From: Asterochloris sp. CNOR1
Lineage: Eukaryota; Chlorophyta; Trebouxiophyceae; Trebouxiales; Trebouxiaceae
NCBI GenBank assembly: GCA_963969365.1
Contig: OZ017757.1
Span: 1,364,001-1,428,000, forward strand
Direction of reading: 5' to 3'
DNA length: 64,000 bases
Shown here: positions 1 through 11,879 of the stretch, piece by piece
Position numbering within the stretch: position 1 is the stretch's first letter
Layout: every line of letters begins with the position of its first letter
Program-made: the position numbers and the translations under genes
The notes under the pieces: model-generated
The model's input: the letters and a program-made list of their open reading frames with translations, nothing else
What the model was told of the DNA's origin: nothing
The model's database searches: none

Positions 1-77
1 CTGCAGTTGCAGCATCTCAGCCATATATCACATTGTTACATGCAAATGATGTGTAGTACAGGCTGTTAATCTCAAGC

Positions 78-3000
78 TCATGAAGCTGCTCCCTTTCCAG
101 AGGGTGGCTGTGGGTCATCAGAGGAGCTTTGGCTGTCTTGCTGGCTGCCACTGTCTGTGAGGTCCTGCATCTCCTTTCGAAACATGTGTTCCAACTCCTG
201 CTTTGACTTTCTCAACTCTGGGCCATCTGCTGTCTGCCAAAACATGTTGCGCTCCAGCTTGAGCTTTGCTTTCTCGAGAATGGGCGACCAGCCATACGGC
301 CCAACAAGGGACTCATACATCTGGGTGGGATTCAAGCCGTTGGCCTGCAGCCTGCTCCGCGCCTGGTCTGCCTGCAGCGCTTGACGCAGCTGCACAGACA
401 CAGGGGACTGGCGTGTCAGTACATTGCTGAAGGTGTTCTAGGCCCCCTAGCTGAGATGCACCTTTCAAAACCATTTGAAAGACTGTGAATGTCCGCGAGC
501 TGAGCCTGCACTGCCCTGCGCAATAGGATTGCCAGGCAATAAATTGCTGCAGGGAGAAGTCCAAAGGCCTGCACCTCGTTGCGGCGCATGCTCCAGAACA
601 CACACACGCTGGGGAGTGACTGGTGAACTGAGCTGTATTCTGTGCAAGGGGAAACCAGACGCCAAAGGGCACAGATGGGAGCACACAATGGCGGAGCTTG
701 CTGAGCATCAGACACATATCTGCGCCTTTTCTGACAGGCGTCAGACCAACCAGGCATCAGTCCAGACATCAGAAACTCATCCCGCAGCACACACTGACTC
801 AAATTGACACCCACAACCTCAGGAGCTTGGTCTCACCTGCACAGCTTTCCCTTCTGCTGACCAAGAAGGGAGATCGCTGCAATGTCGAAGGAGAAGACTG
901 ACCCTTGCAGCTGCATCGCGCCAGCATGACCTTCCCTGTTGCCAACACACAAGTGAGATCGCTGCAGTATCGCAGCTGGGCAGGGTCTCACCCTTGCGGC
1001 GGCGTCAAATCCTGGCGGCGTGAGGGCATTTAGCATCTCTTCCTCTGCCAAAAAGCGCTGCCGGAAGTCGCGGCGTGTAAGCGCCAGCTGCCGCCGCAGA
1101 GGGGGCACCACGCGGGCCATCTCCTCCACAAAGCTGGTGACAGTGATGCGCATGTTGCGCTGGCGGATCAGCATCAGGGCCAGGACCTGCAGGGCAGCAT
1201 GCGCGCCTTTGCCTGAGTTGCAGAGCAGATGGCTCCAGTGCCGCACAGCATCGATGTGCTGGGGGTGCAACGTCAGGGCCAGCAACTGCCGGGCAGCTGG
1301 GGAGTCACTGCGCTCCATACAGCTCAGGCACAGGGCTTTGAGTTGTTGCCTGAGGGATGCCTGTGATGTCGACGTGAAGAAGGCTTGCTTCCCGGTTGCT
1401 GTTCTGACCTGCGGACCCCTGCTCAACCACAGGATAGAGCTCCAGGTGACTGACCTTGTCGTACTGTGCTACTCTCTCCCCCAAGCTGTCCTTGGGAATG
1501 TGGACTGGCTGCAGAGCCTTGATTGCACTCTCCACAGAGATGTCCTGGCGCCCCAAGTCCTCTGCATGAGCGCAGTTGTGACGATTGGTTCCTTGTTTCC
1601 ATCTCTTGTGCAGGTTTGCAGGGGTGCTGCCATGGCTTCACCACCACTGCCACATGTCTGAACACTGCGTCTGGCCCTTCCAGAGCATGACTGTATCACG
1701 ACTCCAATGAGCTTCATACATGCTTCTGAGGTCGCTCCTAGCCTGTGATAATGCGCCGTGGTCCTGCCTGGCAGCAGGCAGGCAGAGCTGGACTGCCAAC
1801 CACTGCTGCCCGCACCATGCCGTCATGCACACGCCGCGGCACTCATTTCACCGGCAGCCCTGTGCATTGCCAGGTGCAGCCGCTCAGAAGCAGTGCACAC
1901 GGGAGAGGCGCCCAGGGAGTGCACACTCTCCAAGGTCACATTCCACCACAACCACCTGCAGCCTCGCAGACTGCCTGGTGCAGCTGCTCCTCGGCGCTGT
2001 ATGTGGCAGAGGTGTCCAGCTGAGCCAACAGCACCTGCTGCAGGACCAGCTGGTTCAGGCTGTCCCTGCGCAGCTTGCTGGCTGCCTCACCTGCAGGGCA
2101 GGACCATCGGCTTTGATAGTTGGCCACAAATGGCCCTCGGGTGCCACATCCTGATGTTACCGGTTCTGGTGTCAATCTGGATAAGGAACGTGCGGGGACT
2201 GTGCTGCACAGAGAGGCTTTGAGAGCAGCATTGACGGCCGGACAGGTCAGCTGCTACAGCTAACCCCCATGTCTTGAGGTGCCCAATGACCTGGGTTTGT
2301 CTGCAGCTGATGAGGCATATGCTGAGGGAGACGCTGCCATGTAAGGCCACAACAGGCAGCAATTGCCATGGGTGAAGTGGCCATTGTTGCGTCAGCTTAC
2401 CGACGGCAGGGTGGCTCCCAGAGGGTCCAGCAGCCTGGTGCAGGCGCCGCATGAGCTGAGCGACGCTGCCTGTCACTCTCAACCAGGGTGGGTGTTGGGT
2501 GTGCTGAGTGCTCAGCAAAGAAAGGGTGCTGCTGTGCTGAATGCTCACCATTGGCAGTACAGCTGTCCAGCACCATCCTGGAGCCGTCATGCAATGTGGG
2601 GGTGCGGTCGCAGCCACCTGTGCACACCAGCTCACCGAACGCGGGGTGGCTCTCCAGAGGGTCCAGCAGCATGGTGTACTGCTGCAGTAGCTCCGCATTC
2701 TTGGCACACAGCGCTCCCAAGCTGGCTGCTGCCTGGTCCTGCCGGTCCATGCGCCGCGTGAGCCCCAGGAGGAGCCACAGGCCGCACAGGCCCAGTACTG
2801 CGCCTCGCAGGCTGGGCCCGGCTGCTGCCAGCGCGTCTGCTGAGCCTGCCAGTAAGGCATTCAGGGAGCCCTGCAGGGGTTGCACAGCGGCCCCTCGAGC
2901 GCTGCTCTGCCACGAGGACAGTCTTCAGACAGACAGCAGATGCTTAGGGGGCAGAGCGACAGCAGTGCACGGCCTGGTGAGGACAGACAGACAGGACTCC

Positions 3001-3449
3001 AAAGAGCCCTGCATTGATGGGGACTTGGGAGGAGTGACTGCATAGATACTACGCTGGCGCAATGGTGGAGTATGTACAGAAGCACAGCGAGTAGAGCCCT
3101 CCGGGCAGCGGACTAGAGTAAGTAATTTAGCAGCCGTAAGTGCTTGGCAGGCTCAAAGCCCTTGAGAAGGCGACGCCATGGACGACAGCAGCAGGCAGCA
3201 GTGAGGTTCTTGCAAAGCGCTGCACGCTGCCAGAGTTGGCTCAGCATGTGCAGGGTGCGTGCCCAGGCAGCTTACCAAGGGTTGGTCATGTGAGGCCGGC
3301 TGCCAGCTGGGGAATGGGATGTAGACAAGGGCGATAGCTGACAGCCCAACCGCAGCCTCCAGGGAAGGCAGCCTGCTCTGCAGCGACTGGAGGCCATCCC
3401 GCACTACCTGCCCTGCCTGCTTGCCGCTCAATATCTGCATCAGGAGCAA
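78..3449 (-). CDS. Unknown helical protein with one likely membrane segment (multi-exon)
   Basis: I do not recognise the family. Coding-like blocks run on the minus strand from about 3449 to the stop at 78. The first block (3449-3280) is helical and ends SLEAAVGLSAIALVYIP. The block at 2885-2633 has a hydrophobic stretch (GAVLGLCGLWLLLGL) that could be a membrane anchor, followed by a helical segment ending LLDPLESHPAFG at a GTGAGC donor. Further helical blocks lie at 2095-1970, 1556-1430 and 1380-990, the last containing TSFVEEMARVVPPLRRQLAL. The final exon (about 400-78) is charged and ends in a Ser/Gln/Asp-rich tail. Overall it looks like an alpha-helical, armadillo-like protein with a membrane anchor, which is inference. 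It is divergent from the bL34m gene, with about 480 bp between them. Exon joins and the start are uncertain. Confidence 0.45.
2392..2445 (-). repeat. Decayed copy of an exon end with its splice donor
   Basis: This 54-bp stretch closely matches the end of the upstream exon at 2629-2682, including the donor (GTAAGCTG here, GTGAGCTG in the exon). It sits about 240 bp further into the intron and probably arose by local duplication. It could also serve as an alternative exon end. Confidence 0.6.
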
Positions 3450-3927
3450 TGATGCCTACAGTGTTGTCTGGTGAACCTGGCCCAAGATCTGCAACACCAG
3501 TGCTGGCACCTGAGCATGGTTAGTGCTCGCGTCATACTGTTGATGTGAAGCAGCGCCCTGCTGCCTCCTTTCCTCCCGTCTCCTTCGCCTGTCAGCAGCC
3601 CTGTCGCTGGAGGCATTAGCCTGGCAGCAGTGCCTGCAACGCTTGTGTTCTCAGTGCCAAGTTGCATCTGTAAGCCATGCGCTGTAGGTCTCCATCCAAC
3701 ACCTGGCTCACCTCTGTCCTCTGCACAGCCTAGCTGGCAAAGACGGGCAGCAGCTCGGTACACACGGCATGGACAACGTCACTGGGCAAGTGCACCCATT
3801 CATTTCAGGCCTGATAGAACACTAGAAGGAGCTGCCTGTGTCGCTTGTCAGTGAGGAAAATGATTGCAGTGCTGGGAAATATGGTGAGCATAACCTGAAA
3901 TACTGATCTTAGTGGCTTCGTGGTCCT
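3450..3927. other. Divergent intergenic region
   Basis: About 480 bp lie between the unknown minus-strand gene and the plus-strand bL34m gene. It presumably holds both promoters and 5' UTRs. I see no convincing coding segment, RNA gene or clear TATA box. Confidence 0.4.
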
Positions 3928-5414
3928 TTGCCCGGCATGCTGGCTGCAGCGGCGCATGCCCTGCGTCGGGAGCTGCAACGGCTCGGCTGCAAGAAGCTGG
4001 CCAGGGTCCAGCAGGGCCAGACACTCAAGGCTGCAGTGACACCCTCCATCAGGCCATGTGAAGAGCACACCTCTGGTGGCACCCCAGCACAAACCTCGGG
4101 TGTACATGCAGCACCTCACACAGACACCCACAGCAGAGGCCGCAGGCCGCAGGAGCATGCAATCCATTCTGTTGGATTGGCATCCTTCCTGCAGCAGCAT
4201 GACCTGTGCCCTGAGGGCAGCCATCTGTCTGCCTTTTTGGGGCAGGCCCCTCCTCGTCAGCAGCAGGAGTGGCAGCAGGTGATTCCCTGCTATGCTTGCA
4301 GTGCAGGCATGTAGTGATGTACGTCAACGCATTGCAGCTGAGGATCCTGCTCTGCCAGGCACATCCTCACTCACATCACCTCTGCCTGCAGGAATTTGGC
4401 AGCAACTTCAGCCCCTTGGCTGCCAAAGAGCTGCTGGCACCCGCCCTGGCTGAGTACTTTGCAGGGGAGCAGCACAAACGTCAGCTGAACCTGGCAGCAA
4501 ATGGGTTCCCGTGGGAGGAAGGTATGCTGCAAGGTTTCATTTTGCAGAAGTCCAGCTGTAGCGCCGATGTTGTTCTCAGCATTGAGGTGAAGAGGTCAGC
4601 TTCTCCGGATGCTATGTGCAGGTAGTGAGCAGAGTTTGTTGAGAAGGACCAGAGAGCCAGCTCAGCCTGCAGAGTCAGAGCGCAGTGCCATGTCACAGAC
4701 TGGTGAGTCGATGCTGCACGACTTGCCCTGTTCAAGTGCACCCTTCACATGTTGGCAGTCGTACCAGCGACACTCCCTGACACTAGGCGGCAACTTCACT
4801 TGCTCTGACTGCAGAGCTGTGCTGCAGGTGCCACGCAGGAGGATCCAAAAAGTCCCCAGGTTTATCAGCAGGAGCAGGGTGCCCAGATGGCCCCTGCTCC
4901 TGCTGATGGCACAGCAGTGCAGCCTCAGGCTGCATGCACCTCCGCCCAGGGCCAGGCTGATGGTGCTGAGCCCCTGGAGCAGGCAGAGGCTGAGGGGATG
5001 CAGGCTGCCACCAAGCGCACCTACCAGCCCAGCACCATCGTGCGCAAGAGGCGACACGGCTTTCTCTCAAGGTGCCCTGCCCTGCACCTGTGTGCTTGGT
5101 GTCTGTGGGCAGAGCTCCTTCCCAGGCTGTACTTTGCTGGCTCTACACCTGCTCATTCAGTCAGAGACGCTGTCGCCTCTTGTGGGTCATGTCGTGGGGG
5201 TGCTGCACCTTGCTTTTTGTGTGACGTGGCTCAATCAGCTATAGAGGCATTGCTTGATGTGGGTCTGCTTGGCGTGGGCCAAAGCCTCTTCTGTAATGCT
5301 GCTCCTGCTTGCACATTGCTGAGCGTGGTGACCTGCTGCAGGGTGAGGACAAGAGGTGGCCGTAAGGTCATCAAGCGCCGCATCATGCGGGGTAGAAACA
5401 TCATCACTGCTTGA
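3928..5414 (+). CDS. Mitochondrial large-subunit ribosomal protein bL34m (multi-exon)
   Basis: This is the bacterial-type L34 protein, a very short basic protein of the large ribosomal subunit. The last two exons give the whole conserved domain: KRTYQPSTIVRKRRHGF ends at about 5069, and VRTRGGRKVIKRRIMRGR continues from 5342 to the stop at 5412-5414. The intron 5070-5341 is GT-AG and the joined frame is open. The Pro-Ser-Thr-Ile wording and the RNIITA ending resemble plant mitochondrial L34 more than plastid L34. Upstream, an acidic Gln/Ala-rich exon (about 4828-5020) is in frame. Earlier likely exons at 4392-4593 (EFGSNFSPLAAKELL) and 3928-4050 (Ala/Arg-rich, MLAAAAHALRRELQRLG) would make a long N-terminal extension with a mitochondrial presequence. 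The L34 domain is certain; the 5' exons are inferred and could belong to a separate gene. Confidence 0.8.
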
Positions 5415-5687
5415 CGTGTGCTGTGGTGTGTTATAAGGGACCATGGTGCCTGTAATACTGTACAATGCGATGTAGACATTGTTTTGCTAAGCCAAGTTTT
5501 CAGCAAAGAACTGGTCTGCTAATGAGCAAGATGGACTTCTGCTCTGGTGAGAGATTTAAAGTCAAGGCTGATGCGTCTGCCTCGAGAAACTTGCTTGAAA
5601 CAGACAGCTGCAAATTTTGGAGGGAGGGCTCCTGACTAATCACAGCTGTTTCGAGGCGTAAGTTGCCCATTCTGAGGCGGAGAGTGC

Positions 5688-7577
5688 ATGAACTTGGAGG
5701 ACTGGATCTTCAGCGAGGAGCTGCCCGGCTACACTATTGTGAAAACCATTGGGCAGGGCTCATTTGGTGAGGTACGTTTCAGTGCTGATATGAAGCAGGC
5801 TCCGGAGGCTGCCAGGTTCTGCAAACGCTGAGAAGTTAGCAATCTGCAGGTGCTGAAGGCCAGGCATGAGGCTTCTGGACAGGTTAGAGCAATCAAGCGT
5901 GTCTTTGTGCGGCGCCAGTCCTCAGACCAGCGAGAACAGCTCAGTAGAGAGCAGCATGCACTACAGGCTCTGCACCACCCCAATGTGGTCAGGCTCCTGG
6001 AGCAGCATGACTGGGTGGGCTGACTGTAAACCCAAGCGTTTTGCAGTTCCAGCACAGAATGCTATGAACTCTTGGCCTGCACCTGCCCTCAGTAGAGACC
6101 TGCTGCTGCTACTCCTTGCTGCAGGGCGGCAGCGTGCACCTTGTACTGGAGTTCTGCTGCACAGACCTGGCCCAGGTCCTGCAGGTGACAGAACGGCCTC
6201 TGACCGAGGCGCAGCTCAAGTGTCTGATGCAGCAGCTCCTGCGTGGTGTGGCGGCCTGTCACCAAGCAGGTGAGGACTGCAGCGCTACGCCCAAGGACAC
6301 TGCCAGGCCCAACATAGGGCTTCAGTGGCAGCAGCAATGCTGTGCCATCCCTGAGATTGGCTGACTAGCACTCCCACGGAAGCACCTTTGCACTACCAGC
6401 ATCATGCACTAGGACCTGAAGCCCTTCAATGCCTTTCTGCTGGCTCAGAAGCGCTCATGCGGCCACCTTCATGTGTGTGCCAGCAGCATGCTTTGGGACC
6501 TGAAGCCCTTCAACGCCTTTCTGCGGGCCAAGAACGCACTCATGCAGTCACTTGCACGTGTGTGCCAGCATCCCACATCTGACCTGAAGCCTCCAGTCCC
6601 TTTGTGCTGGCTGAGACCGCAAGCCCAGGTGTGCTTGTGACCGCTGCCATGCGCTGCAGGCATCATGCACAGGGACCTGAAGCCCTCCAACCTTCTGCTG
6701 ACTGAGGGCGGCCTGCTGAAGCTGGCAGACTTTGGCATGGCCCGCCAGGTCAGCGCAGGGACCACAAGGCCCCTGTACTCTCACGCAGTGGCAACCAGGT
6801 GGTACAGAGCCCCAGAACTACTGTATGGAGCCCGGGAGTATGGACCGGAAGTGGACATCTGGGCAGTGGGGTGCATCTTTGCGGAGTTGTTGGGTGGGTG
6901 CCAAGTGCGGCTGCATTGCAGCACCACTGAAAGTCAGCCCCAGAAAGGTGCCGTCTGGAACACAGCATTGTGTTGCCCCCAGCCCTGTTTCTGCCGGCAA
7001 CTGACGCATGCATGGCGTCTTCTCTCACATGTCAGCTGTTCTGCCACACTGTCAGGTGCTTTCCAGAAGGTTGCAGCAGCATCCACCGTCCTCCCAAGGC
7101 AAAAGCAGGCATTCATTGACACAGGCCTCACACCACTCATTCCTGGGGAGAGCGACATTGACCAGCTGGGCAGAGTGGTGAAGATGTTTGGCACTCTGGA
7201 ACCAAAATGGCGAGGTGTCTGCCTGCTCCCAGATTATGGAAAAATTCAGTTTCCCAAGTCAGGGGGCACCCCGCTTGCTGATATACTTCCAGATGCCTCT
7301 ACAGGAGCCCTAGCCCTGCTGGGGAGACTGCTGCAGGTCAACCCAGGTGGGAATGGTGTGCAGATCACCTGTTGGACTGCCACCTCAACCTCACAGAACC
7401 ACCCTGCTGCATGCAGAACAACGTTGCTCTGCTCAGGTAGCCCTGGCAGATCAATGGTTTTATGAGGAACCCACAATGGTAAGCCCCTCCAGCCTGACTG
7501 GCTTGGTGGCCAAGGCAGATGCTGCTGCACAATCCACTCTCAGACCCTCTTTCATTGATGAACGCTTTGAAGTTTGA
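5688..7577 (+). CDS. CDK20/CCRK-type protein kinase (LF2-like)
   Basis: A complete CMGC-type kinase in about seven exons. Exon 1 holds [15 protein letters not shown] and the glycine loop GQGSFGEV. Exon 2 has the ATP-binding lysine in VRAIKRV and the helix-C glutamate region [16 protein letters not shown]. Later exons give the hinge ([14 protein letters not shown]), the catalytic loop [11 protein letters not shown], the metal-binding DFGMA, and [16 protein letters not shown]. The latter, with LAQVLQ and the ending [16 protein letters not shown], matches CDK20 better than CDK1, CDK2 or CDK7. The activation-loop threonine of human CDK20 (LYTHQVATRW) is serine here ([10 protein letters not shown]). 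In Chlamydomonas the family member LF2 controls flagellar length; in animals it acts in ciliogenesis and the cell cycle. It faces the cyclin-fold gene tail to tail. The intron before the HRD exon holds decayed copies of that exon's start. Confidence 0.88.
6398..6657 (+). repeat. Three decayed tandem copies of the HRD-exon start inside an intron
   Basis: Units at 6398-6480, 6481-6565 and 6566-6657 each resemble the true exon that begins at 6660. The shared core is GACCTGAAGCCC (GACCTGAAGCCT in the third unit), preceded by CATCATGCAC-like sequence. Units 1 and 2 also share their tails, ending GTGTGTGC. Units 1 and 2 would read DLKPFNAF instead of DLKPSNLL. Similarity falls with distance from nothing obvious; the third unit is the most decayed. 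Confidence 0.75.
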
Positions 7578-8323
7578 AAATTTGTGTGTAAGACGTGTGG
7601 CCCACTGAAAGCAGCGGCGACATAAAAGCTTGGTGCATCACGCATTGTGCAGCAAGCACAGCCACTTATTGGCATGAGCGTGCCTGTAGCAGGAGCTCAG
7701 ATTGAAGCAGTATCAAAGTGCTGAGATGTCGAAGGTTGTCTACCATGGATTTCTGTCACCGGGACAGGTAATGCCCACAAGCATTCCCCAAATGTGGCAA
7801 AGAAGCTGCAAAATCAGTAGCAAGAAGATGGGAGGGAGACATCAGCTACAAGCACGCAATGCAAGCGCGTGCACCGGCCCAGGTTAAGTCAGCCAGGCCT
7901 GGGATTGGGCGCCAGCCTGAGCCTAAAGGCACCAGGCTGTTGTGCAGTGCAACTCATGCGCGGCAGGAACGCGCCTTTGTACACATATGTACATGGGTCA
8001 GATACGCAGTAAGAGCCCAAGGTATCGTCCTGCTCCCCCTGAAGTTTGCTATGTTGTTGGCGCACTGTGCTGAACGCGACGCTCCCGCTGAAGGCGCCAG
8101 TGTCATTCGTCTTCTGGGCTGCGCCCGGAGAGCATCATCCCGTGCCGCTGTGGGCTGTTGTTATGTTCTTGGTAAATGATACGTCCTAACCTGCCCGCAA
8201 GCAGCTGACTCAACTTAATACTCCACAGCAATGGCGGTGTAAAACCAAAGTGCGCCCATTCGGAGCTGGCTGGACGGAGCTGTATGATTCTGGGGAGGGA
8301 TCTGAAACTCAGAGCGCCTGTCA
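7578..8323. other. Convergent intergenic region (two 3' UTRs)
   Basis: This stretch lies between the stop codons of the kinase (+) and the cyclin-fold gene (-). It should hold both 3' UTRs. A TGTAA, the usual green-algal polyadenylation signal, occurs at 7587-7591, but it is very close to the stop. No supported gene was found here. Confidence 0.4.
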
Positions 8324-11300
8324 TCAGGGGGCAGCCCCATACAGGGTGTGTCGGGAGTCTGCGCTGGGCGTCAGCTGGTGCAGTCGCTGCTGCTGCTGGG
8401 CCTCGCTGGCTCCCCGTAGCAGGGCCAGCATTGCCTCAGAGGTGTAGTTCTGCATGCAGCTTGTGGCCTGTCAGAGTTGCTGGACCACAGCAGCAGCACA
8501 TGGCGCAGGGGCAGCAGTGCCAATGCTGCTGTGTGCAGGCAGCACTTCAGCTTCATGCTGGGTGCAAGCCGCTTCACTTCAGCAAACCCTGAGAGAGCAG
8601 AGCCCCGGTAACATATTCAGTCCAGTGAGCACGGGGCAGCCGCAGACATCTGGCTGATCACCAGCAGACACTAGACACGCAGGGCTCACCTGAGCAGAGG
8701 TTTGGCCAGGCGCAAAGGGTGCGGTGGCCGCCGGAAAATTGAATTGCCCCACGGAGTTGGCGCTTTGGGCTGCCGCGTTGTACCCGCCGGAGATGCTGAG
8801 CTGCTGGAGCACGGGGGAGGGCATGAATGCAGCTGTGGCCACCGGCATGTGCAGGCCTGGCTGGGTGGCGGGGCTGTGCAGGAGGTGGGCCCCCAAGCTC
8901 TCCACATAGGCAATGGCGGCAGAGAAGGGGGTGTTAGCCACATCGCTGAAGGAGGTGAGGGCTGCCAGCACGGAGGGCCAGGATGGGCCTAGACCCTGCA
9001 GGCCGGCATGGCAATTGTCTGAGGTCTTAGGCCCTTCTGCCACGTGTCGCAGGCATGTATTGCAGGCACACATAGATTAGCAAGGGAGCCAGGGCACTAA
9101 GGCATGTGACGCCTTTTGTTGACTGGGTGCCGCAAGCAATTGCTGGCAGGGAAGCAGCACAGGATCAGGTGCAAGCACAGCACCTACCTGCGTCCGCCGT
9201 GCGCAGTAGAGGGCTGCAGCCGCCAGAAGGGAGGGTGGGAACTGGATGGAGCTGGTGTCCCCCAGCGCCTCTGCCAGCAGAGAGCCTGCCAGGCTGACGC
9301 CGCTGTGCACAACGTCAGTGAAGGGATCCACTGCCAGCCGCGTGGCATACAACTGCAGCAGGCCAGAAATGCTTTCGAGATGGGGGCAGGGATATGCAAA
9401 GGCTCCTGCTGCACAATCTGCCTGTGAAACCTGTGCCATGCACTTGGCAGGGCCTTGATCAAGCAGGACATGTCTAGGATGTGTGCAGGCAGGTCACTGG
9501 CAGTGAGGTGCTCCAGGGGGTGGCGTGGCAGCTGCAACAGAGCGGCCAGCAGGCCCAATCAGGGCATCTTGGCTAAAACAGGGCCCTCACCTTGAGGCAG
9601 TGAAGCGGTGATATGCAGGTGGTGTTCTGCTGCAGCACGTTGGCAATGTTGGCCTCCATGCCCTCCAGCAGTCCAGAAGCAACACCTGTAGACTAAGTAG
9701 GTTGTCAGCAGGGTACAGTGGGACCCTGCTGCTACTGGAAATGTCACGTTCTCGTCGCCATGTAAGTGCAGAAGCAGCAGACCACAGACAGCACGCACAC
9801 AGACAGCAGGCAGGAAATCATGTGGCAAGTCAAGTGCTGCCTTTGGCCTGGGCCCTGACAGGCGCGGGGCAGGCTGGCCACTGCAGACACAGCCCCACCC
9901 GCTGGCACGCCTCGTTCAGGTGCAGTCCCCATGCACATGCAGCAGGCAGCTGTGCCCACCTGGTATGTCCACCACTGCAGCCACCTGAGCGAGGGTGGGC
10001 ACAAAGGCCCCCTCGTGCAGGGCAGCGATGCGCAGGCATGCCACAGCCACCAGGACCTCTGTCCCGGCTGCCATGTGTGCCCCCGTCATCATGGTGCGGT
10101 CCAGCAGGGACACTGCTGCGTGGGCCAGCTGCTCTGCCAGACGCAGAGCAGTGGCCAGCTGGGCGGCCAGAATGACAATCTGCTTGCGCTGCTGCAGGTA
10201 GCCCCCAGGATTACTCTGCAGCGTCTGCAGGCAGGCATAGACTCAGGCGGCTCTGGGCCGCACCAGGAAAATCAGTGACCACGTGGTCACTGCGGCCACC
10301 ACTGAATACCATGGCAGTGGTCCACAAGAAGCGCAGTAAGCTGCTGGACTCAGCATGCGTACTGACAGCTATACCTGGGCAGACTGCAGGCTTTGCTGCC
10401 AGCAAAGACATAATGTCCTACTCAGACTCACAATCAGTGAGTCCCTCAGCCGCGCAGAATTTAGTCCCTCAGACGCCCAGCGTTTGCAAATAAGCTACTC
10501 AGGGCCGAGTTGCTGGTGCTTTGATATCCACTCACAACCTTCAAGATGTGTCTGATCACCTTGAGGGAGATGCGGTGCTGGCGCTCGTATGTGCAGATGA
10601 CCTCAAACATGTCGCTGCACTTCTGGGCGTTGGCGGTCTCACGTGCAAGGTAGTCTGCTGTGGAGATGAGCTGCCCGGCAGGGTTGCTGCCCTGAGGGGC
10701 TGCAGCAAATGCGCTCGCGCTGTAGCTCTGAATCGTCTGATGGTACCTGCAGGGGGATGCCAAGAGGTTGCAGACAATGCTCAGAAGCTCAACAAAAGTT
10801 CACCCAGTGGCTCACCAAAGTGTGTCCTGAGTCATGCATGGGACAGCTGGGAAAGGTCACGCACAACTAAGAAGAGGATGGGCTTCCTGGCCATGTGCGC
10901 ATCAAGGCTATCCCAAGCCTGCCGGGGCCTGATTGCCTTCCTGAGGCACCAGCCATTGCTCTGTGGCATGCTCAGGGGGACAGGGGGCAGCTCCAGCGTG
11001 AAAAGACAGCATTGTGACTGGCAGGCACTCACTTGTCAAAGGCGGGGGAGAAAAGCCATTTCCTGAGGGACAGCATGGACGCCTCCAGGCGCCCTGAGCG
11101 ACTGTGGTCCGACACCAGGCGGAACGGCGCCTTGCAGCCTATCAAGGACGCCCCGACAGCCTCCTTGACTGCTGACGAGTTCCCCTGCAGGCAGCATGGG
11201 CAGGCCAGGATCAGGCACCAGGCAAGGCAGAGGCATGAGTGCAAGCTTGGCGGCGCTGCAGCTGAGTTCACACGGCAAGCGCAATCGTTTAGAGGCAGCA

Positions 11301-11738
11301 AGCACCAGCAGGAATCCTCAGCACGCTGCCTGCCAGGCCAGGTTCTGCACACAGGCACCAATGGCAATGGAGCCCCAGAGGGCCCAGATGCCTCACCTGC
11401 GTCCTGTTATTCTCGCCCATGCCATTGACTACAGCCAACTTCCTGCTGGCCTCAGGCCCTGCGGCCGGTTCGCTGGCCAGCTGCGGGCGCAGCTGCACCA
11501 GCCAGTGGTGCATGGACAGCACCGCCACACCTACAGTCAGCGCCTGCAGGTCCAGCTTGAGGGTGCCCTTTTTGGACACTTCCAGAGCCGGGTCCAGGGG
11601 ACCACTCCTGCAGCAGCCCAGCACACACACTTTAGCGCTGAGGAGGCTGCTACATGAGGAGCTGACCGCTGCTTTATGAAGCGCCCAGATGAGCCTTGGT
11701 CCCCAGGCCAAGGCAGTCCATCCTGTCTTGCATCTCAC
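8324..11738 (-). CDS. Cyclin-fold protein (multi-exon)
   Basis: The first cyclin box is carried by an exon at about 10200-9960: AAVSLLDRTMM, then GTEVLVAVACLRIAALHEG and VPTLAQVAAVVDI. This follows the usual cyclin pattern of a YLDR-like helix followed by LVAVACLLIAAKYEE. The second fold is at about 9420-9190, with SISGLLQLYATRLAVDP and FPPSLLAAAALYCARRT, and continues in the exon 9040-8700 (GPSWPSVLAALTSFSDV). The last exon ends HTLYGAAP with its stop at 8324-8326. N-terminal blocks at 11738-11400 (TLKLDLQALTVGVAVL), 11180-11030 (KAPFRLVSDHSRSGRL) and 10760-10560 (ICTYERQHRISLKVIR) are not assigned to a domain. Cyclins bind and activate CDK-type kinases. Its tail-to-tail neighbour is a CDK20-type kinase, which makes a pairing possible but unproven. 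The subfamily is not clear. Confidence 0.65.
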
Positions 11739-11879
11739 ACAGCAAAAGTCTTGACATCAGTGCGCCCTTTTTCATACTCTTCATGTAAAGGTAGCAACAG
11801 AATCCAGCCATATGCTGGGCTGCCTAATATCAACCAGAATGAAAGGGACCATTGAGCCGATGCAAGGAGCATGCTTGGC

